Positions 51,139 to 54,812 of a stretch of 54,812 bases of DNA are shown piece by piece. A program made the position numbers and the translations under genes. The notes under the pieces are model-generated. The model worked only from the letters and a program-made list of their open reading frames with translations. It searched no databases and was not told where the DNA came from. The first letter of the stretch is position 1. Each line of letters opens with the position of its first letter. The DNA is from an uncultured Clostridium sp. (GTDB taxonomy: Bacteria; Cyanobacteriota; Vampirovibrionia; Gastranaerophilales; Gastranaerophilaceae), in NCBI GenBank assembly GCA_905212085.1, contig CAJMDF010000008.1, positions 1 to 54,812 of the forward strand, in the 5' to 3' direction.

Positions 51139-52047
51139 CTATTTAAGAATAGCAGGTACTTTAAAATGATTTTTGAAGAAATTCTTTTTTATCGGGGTAT
51201 TAGTAATTTTATTTTTCTTTGTCTGTTGATTTAAGGTTAATATAACAATTTCCGGAGGATTGAATGTCCTAAATCCGCTCAAAGTTCCTATTCCGCCTGA
51301 CACATACAAATGTTTGTTATTTTCAACAACATAATTTTTTCTGTATTTCAGGTTAAATTTTGATGGAATAAAAGGTGCACCGAATATCGGGACATAAATT
51401 TCTCCGCCATGTGTATGCCCGCTCAGAGTAAGTGTTGTGCAAGGAGGAATTTTAGGGAAAATATCCGGATTATGCGATAGAATAATTGTTGGAATTTTGG
51501 AACAATTATTTCGGATAATTTTATTAGGATTTAATTTATAATGCCACATATCTTTAAATCCTATGATTTGGATTTTTTTATTTTCAGGATAAATAAATGT
51601 ATTTGTATCTTCTAATATTTTTATATTTGCATTATGGAGAATATTTTTTACGATTTCTGGCGGGTTATAATCGTGATTTCCAAGAATTGAAATGACACCA
51701 TATGGGGCTTTTAATTTTGCTAATGATTGGCTTATATCTTTTTGAGGAATTTTAGAAAGTTTTATATATTTTGCATCAAAATCTCCAAGCAGAATTATTA
51801 AATCAGGATTTTGTGAATTCATTTTTTCTACAATTTTATCTAATTTTTTTAAATCAATATTTCCTGTTCCGATATGAATATCAGATATAAGTCCTATTTT
51901 AAATCCGTTTAAATCATCATTCCAATTAGGCAAAAAAAGTTCCGCCCTGTTTATCACAAGGCGGTTTGGTTCTAAAAATTTTGCATAAATTAAAAAACTT
52001 ATTGCTCCAACTAAAATTATTAAAATTAAAAGAAGCAATTTTTTCAT
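51139..52047 (-). CDS. Membrane-anchored calcineurin-like metallophosphoesterase
   Basis: 302 residues: an N-terminal membrane segment (3-22) then a metallophosphoesterase with SDIHIG, LGDFD, GNHDY, SHNPD and SGHTHGGE, the complete set of metal ligands. It resembles YaeI-type phosphodiesterases. The substrate is unknown. It follows speE by one base. Confidence 0.9.
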   Translation of the reverse strand: MKKLLLLILIILVGAISFLIYAKFLEPNRLVINRAELFLPNWNDDLNGFKIGLISDIHIGTGNIDLKKLDKIVEKMNSQNPDLIILLGDFDAKYIKLSKIPQKDISQSLAKLKAPYGVISILGNHDYNPPEIVKNILHNANIKILEDTNTFIYPENKKIQIIGFKDMWHYKLNPNKIIRNNCSKIPTIILSHNPDIFPKIPPCTTLTLSGHTHGGEIYVPIFGAPFIPSKFNLKYRKNYVVENNKHLYVSGGIGTLSGFRTFNPPEIVILTLNQQTKKNKITNTPIKKNFFKNHFKVPAILK

Positions 52048-52048
52048 T

Positions 52049-52900
52049 TTATAACAACTCTTTCAAGTAGTTTGGTAATGCAAATCGTGCATTATGGTAA
52101 TCTTTGTTATAAATTTTACAAGTTTTTAGAATATCTTCGTATCTGTCATCTGCAAAGTATGATAGCGGTTCTACGTCAACTGAGCAGAATGCCCAAGCCC
52201 AATATCCGCCTGGGTATGTCGGAATATTTGATGTATATGTTGAGCAAATTGGGAATACTTTTTTCAACAAATTATACATTTTTTTGATTTCTTCTTTGTT
52301 TACAAATGGGCTTTCTGATTGAGCTGCGATAATTCCGCCTTTTTTTAGAGAATTTTTTACGTTTGTATAGAATTCTTCAGTAAATAATCCTTCTCCAGGT
52401 CCCATAGGATCTGTTGAATCGATTAGGACAATATCATATTCATCTTTTTTATCTTTGATAAATTCAATTGCATCTTCAACTTTGATTTCTACACGAGGAT
52501 CTGACAAACCGCAAGAAATTGTAGGTAAAAATTCTTTGCAGGCATCAATTACCATTCCGTCAATTTCGCATAAAACAACTTTTTTTACTGATTTATGTTT
52601 TAGAACTTCTCTTACGGTACCGCCGTCACCTCCGCCGATTACTAAAACACTTTCAGGATTTTTGTGGTGCATCATCGGAATATGTGCAATCATTTCATGA
52701 TAATGGTATTCATCACCTTCTGTTGTCATCATTAAGTCATCTAAAGTTAGTACTCTGCCTAATTCTGAGTCTGTTTCAAAAACTTCTACTTTTTGAAAAT
52801 CTGATTGTTTTGAAAATAAAACTTTTCCTGCTTTTATTGCAATTCCAAATCCTGCTGGTGTAATTTCATGATAATATCCGTTTTCGATTCCGTTTTTCAT
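52049..52900 (-). CDS. speE: Spermidine synthase
   Basis: 283 residues from the ATG at 52900, which has AAAGG upstream; a further in-frame ATG lies at 52915. EYHYHEMIAHIPM, VIGGGDGGTVREVLKH, DVVLIDSTDPMGPGE and the C-terminal domain fit an aminopropyltransferase. It transfers an aminopropyl group from decarboxylated SAM to putrescine. Confidence 0.95.
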   Translation of the reverse strand: MKNGIENGYYHEITPAGFGIAIKAGKVLFSKQSDFQKVEVFETDSELGRVLTLDDLMMTTEGDEYHYHEMIAHIPMMHHKNPESVLVIGGGDGGTVREVLKHKSVKKVVLCEIDGMVIDACKEFLPTISCGLSDPRVEIKVEDAIEFIKDKKDEYDIVLIDSTDPMGPGEGLFTEEFYTNVKNSLKKGGIIAAQSESPFVNKEEIKKMYNLLKKVFPICSTYTSNIPTYPGGYWAWAFCSVDVEPLSYFADDRYEDILKTCKIYNKDYHNARFALPNYLKELL

Positions 52901-52936
52901 TATTTGTCCTTTCAATCAATGTGTATTTTTAAAATT

Positions 52937-53245
52937 TTATTGTCCTAAAATATGAATATGTAAGTGGAAAACTTCCTGTCCTGCTTCTTTGCCTGTATTA
53001 ATCAAAGTTTTGTATGATTTAAGCCCTATTTTTTTAGTTGTTTCTTTTACAGCCATTAGTAATTCACTCATTAAATTTTTATCTTCAAGCTCATTTAAAG
53101 ATGCAACGTGAATTCTTGGAACGACAAGTAAATGGATAGGTGCTTTTGGATTAATATCTTTGAACACAACTACATGTTCATTTTCATATACAAATTCTGT
53201 GTTAAAATCTCCGTTAATAATTTTACAAAATATACAATCTTCCAT
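52937..53245 (-). CDS. HIT-family nucleotide hydrolase (HinT-like)
   Basis: 102 residues with the His-triad HLHIHILGQ (H94, H96, H98) and the two Cys (C4 and C7) of the Hint1-type N-terminus. It hydrolyses AMP-phosphoramidates. AGGAGAG precedes the start. Its leader and that of the divergent beta-lactamase-like gene share the decamer TAGTAATACT. Confidence 0.93.
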   Translation of the reverse strand: MEDCIFCKIINGDFNTEFVYENEHVVVFKDINPKAPIHLLVVPRIHVASLNELEDKNLMSELLMAVKETTKKIGLKSYKTLINTGKEAGQEVFHLHIHILGQ

Positions 53246-53261
53246 TTTCTCTCCTTTAATT

Positions 53262-53360
53262 AGTATTACTAGCCTGACCGATGAATTTTTTTATATTATA
53301 ACTTAAAAAAATGTAAACTAACTTGCCATTTGAATTTATGTAAAGTAAAATAGTAATACT
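53262..53360. promoter_or_regulatory. Promoter and shared decamer between HIT and beta-lactamase-like genes
   Basis: AGTATTACTA (53262-53271) and TAGTAATACT (53351-53360) are exact complements, so each divergent leader carries TAGTAATACT in sense. The rightward promoter is TTGCCA (53323-53328), 17 bases, TAAAAT (53346-53351). The decamer sits at its predicted start. Confidence 0.5.
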
Positions 53361-53390
53361 TGGAGCCCTTGGGGAGGAAATTTAACATTT

Positions 53391-54569
53391 ATGCCGGAAT
53401 TAGCGAGAAGACAGTACGATAGGCAGCAATATAGGATTAACCATTATAATACTAGTTATTATAGTAATCAAGGTTATGAAAAAGTTGTCAAAGATCCTGT
53501 ACCAGTTAGACGTACAGTGAATACTAAAAAAGTTGAAAGAAACTATTTAATTCACAGACTTGTGTCTGTTGCAGTAGTGTCTTTGCTTGGTTTTACTATT
53601 TTACCTATTGGGTTTAACAAGGTTACAAAAATGATGTTTAATCCGACTCCATACAAAGAAGTTAAAGCGGATTATCAAAGACTTTTGTTCCCGACTTCTG
53701 ATTATTTATCAAATCATTGGTTCTTGGGACAACGTTCACTAGAAGGTGCTGAGGTGAAAAAACCTCAAATGACTCCTTTGACTGAAGGCAATGAATTAAC
53801 AGGATTAGAAAGTCAGTTGAATAATCTTGCATCAATGTATCCTTCTATTCATCCTTCAATTTATGTATGGGATTATGAAACAGGAAATTACGTTGATATA
53901 AACGCAAATGAAATTTTTCCGACTGCAAGTATCATAAAATTGCCTGTATTAGTTCAATTATTCCGTTCAATTGAAAAAAATCAATTGACAATTTATGATG
54001 AAATGCCTTTGACAGAATATTACAGAACAGAGGGTTCCGGCAGTTTGCAATTTAAGGCGGCAAATTCAAAATATTCAATAGATACACTTGCAAGAATGAT
54101 GATTACAGAGTCTGATAATTCTGCGACAAATATGATTATGGCACGTCTTGGATCTATGACTGATATAAATTCAGGCATAAGACAATGGGGATTAAAACAC
54201 ACATACGTTCAAACTTGGCTGCCTGACTTGGGAGGTACTAACCATTCTACTGCACGTGATATGGCAGAAATTCTTTATAATATTGACAATCCTCAATTCT
54301 TGAGCACTAGTTCTCGTGAAAAAATATTTGATTACATGGGACATGTTCACAATAACAGATTAATTGCAGCAGGTTTGCCTGCTGGGGCTACTTTCCTTCA
54401 CAAAACAGGTGATATTGGTAAAATGTTAGGTGATGCAGGTATTGTGTTTGCGCCGAACGGTAAAAAATATATTGTTGTAATATTTGCTCATCGTCCGCAT
54501 AACTCACCTTTAGGTAAGGAATTTATTGTTAAGGCTTCTGAAGTTATTTACAATAATATGGTTAATTAA
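53391..54569 (+). CDS. Membrane-anchored class A beta-lactamase-like serine hydrolase
   Basis: 392 residues: a tyrosine- and arginine-rich cytoplasmic start, one membrane segment (about 56-75), then a penicillin-recognising domain with S180-I-I-K183 (SXXK), SDN (241-243) and KTG (338-340). The omega-loop Glu (ExxLN) of true class A beta-lactamases is replaced by LPDLGGTNHST, so efficient beta-lactam hydrolysis is doubtful. The layout matches proteins I remember from cyanobacteria. A strong GGGGAGG precedes the start. Confidence 0.85.
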   Translation: MPELARRQYDRQQYRINHYNTSYYSNQGYEKVVKDPVPVRRTVNTKKVERNYLIHRLVSVAVVSLLGFTILPIGFNKVTKMMFNPTPYKEVKADYQRLLFPTSDYLSNHWFLGQRSLEGAEVKKPQMTPLTEGNELTGLESQLNNLASMYPSIHPSIYVWDYETGNYVDINANEIFPTASIIKLPVLVQLFRSIEKNQLTIYDEMPLTEYYRTEGSGSLQFKAANSKYSIDTLARMMITESDNSATNMIMARLGSMTDINSGIRQWGLKHTYVQTWLPDLGGTNHSTARDMAEILYNIDNPQFLSTSSREKIFDYMGHVHNNRLIAAGLPAGATFLHKTGDIGKMLGDAGIVFAPNGKKYIVVIFAHRPHNSPLGKEFIVKASEVIYNNMVN

Positions 54570-54774
54570 AATATTTATTTTTAGCTAAAATAAATATTAA
54601 ATTGACACGATTAATTGCATTAGTTTTATTTATTATGCTTGATACGTGTTTTTTTACAGTACCTAAAGATATGTATAATGTTTTTGCAATTTGCTTATTT
54701 GAGTATCCAAGTTTAATATACTCAATTATATTTTTTTCTCTATTGGTAAAGTAAAATTCTGTTTTGTTGACCAT
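54562..54774 (-). CDS. Stand-alone LuxR/GerE-type HTH protein
   Basis: 70 residues, a GerE-type HTH alone: FTNREKNIIEYIKLGYSNKQ, then IAKTLYISLGTVKKHVSSIINKTNAINR. The recognition helix (TVKKHVSSI) is canonical, unlike that of the solo LuxR-type protein at 26955. Its stop overlaps the beta-lactamase-like gene end by eight bases. AAGGA lies upstream. No sensor domain is attached. Confidence 0.85.
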   Translation of the reverse strand: MVNKTEFYFTNREKNIIEYIKLGYSNKQIAKTLYISLGTVKKHVSSIINKTNAINRVNLIFILAKNKYFN

Positions 54775-54812
54775 TTTTTATAATCCTTAAATATATAAAT
54801 ATATATTATCAA

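Noticed and set aside
53391..54569. A beta-lactam resistance gene
   Set aside because: The omega-loop Glu motif is missing, and there is a cytoplasmic N-terminus and an anchor instead of a secreted enzyme.

Overview
The window is AT-rich (about 30% G+C by eye), gene-dense and mostly housekeeping. I infer an uncultured non-photosynthetic relative of Cyanobacteria, most likely a gut Gastranaerophilales (Melainabacteria/Vampirovibrionia). Three things point there. A DprA/SLOG-like protein (23410-24009) and a class A beta-lactamase-like protein (53391-54569) match sequences I remember from Cyanobacteria. Several lineage-specific proteins carry a short F-x-G motif (VSFTG, INFNG, SFEG) that I associate with Gastranaerophilales. 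There are no photosynthesis genes. OprP-like and TonB_C-like proteins indicate a diderm envelope. This placement is from memory of the families, not from a search.

Layout. (1) 14-9982, minus strand: a tightly overlapping surface-glycan operon with two GT2 glycosyltransferases, WecB, a tandem GT4-GT4 protein, a sialyltransferase-like/radical-SAM fusion, a methyltransferase, a hexapeptide acyltransferase and a methyltransferase-WYL fusion. It is preceded by a roughly 300-bp leader with a promoter and a hairpin. (2) 10-24 kb: PnuC, Bcp, a lytic-transglycosylase-like protein, BioB, an aldo/keto reductase, an HxlR regulator, PiT with its DUF47 partner, a CDF metal exporter, an AlkD-like protein, IspF, HAD and Nudix enzymes, a HEAT protein and the DprA-like protein. 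(3) 24-32 kb: PcrA/UvrD helicase, small HTH regulators, a pair of exported TonB_C-like paralogues, Ffh, a candidate small RNA and a guanidino-enzyme-like protein. (4) 32-37.5 kb: tRNA-Ser(UGA), an HNH/coiled-coil protein, a methyltransferase, a Nudix protein, DapF and the rpsF-ssb-(small ORF)-rpsR operon. (5) 37.5-45.5 kb: an envelope cluster (TPR and membrane proteins, M48 protease, two UPF0145 proteins), an Orn/Lys/Arg decarboxylase, an OprP-like porin and a second XRE module. (6) 45.5-54.8 kb: HisS, a repeat-rich gap, a DciA-like protein, NrnA-like phosphoesterase, YihY, RseP, a phosphoesterase, SpeE, HIT, the beta-lactamase-like protein and a lone LuxR-type HTH.

How the parts connect. The 5' glycan operon probably builds and decorates a surface polysaccharide; WecB would supply UDP-ManNAc. 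The decarboxylase and SpeE make polyamines, while DapF, the transglycosylase-like protein and the beta-lactamase-like protein touch peptidoglycan. RseP, M48 and the UPF0145 proteins suggest envelope quality control. Several convergent gene pairs end within a few bases of each other, and some divergent genes share overlapping promoters. Dispersed palindromic repeats cluster at the 3' ends of minus-strand genes and in places supply their last codons and stop. No rRNA, CRISPR array, transposase or prophage core was seen.
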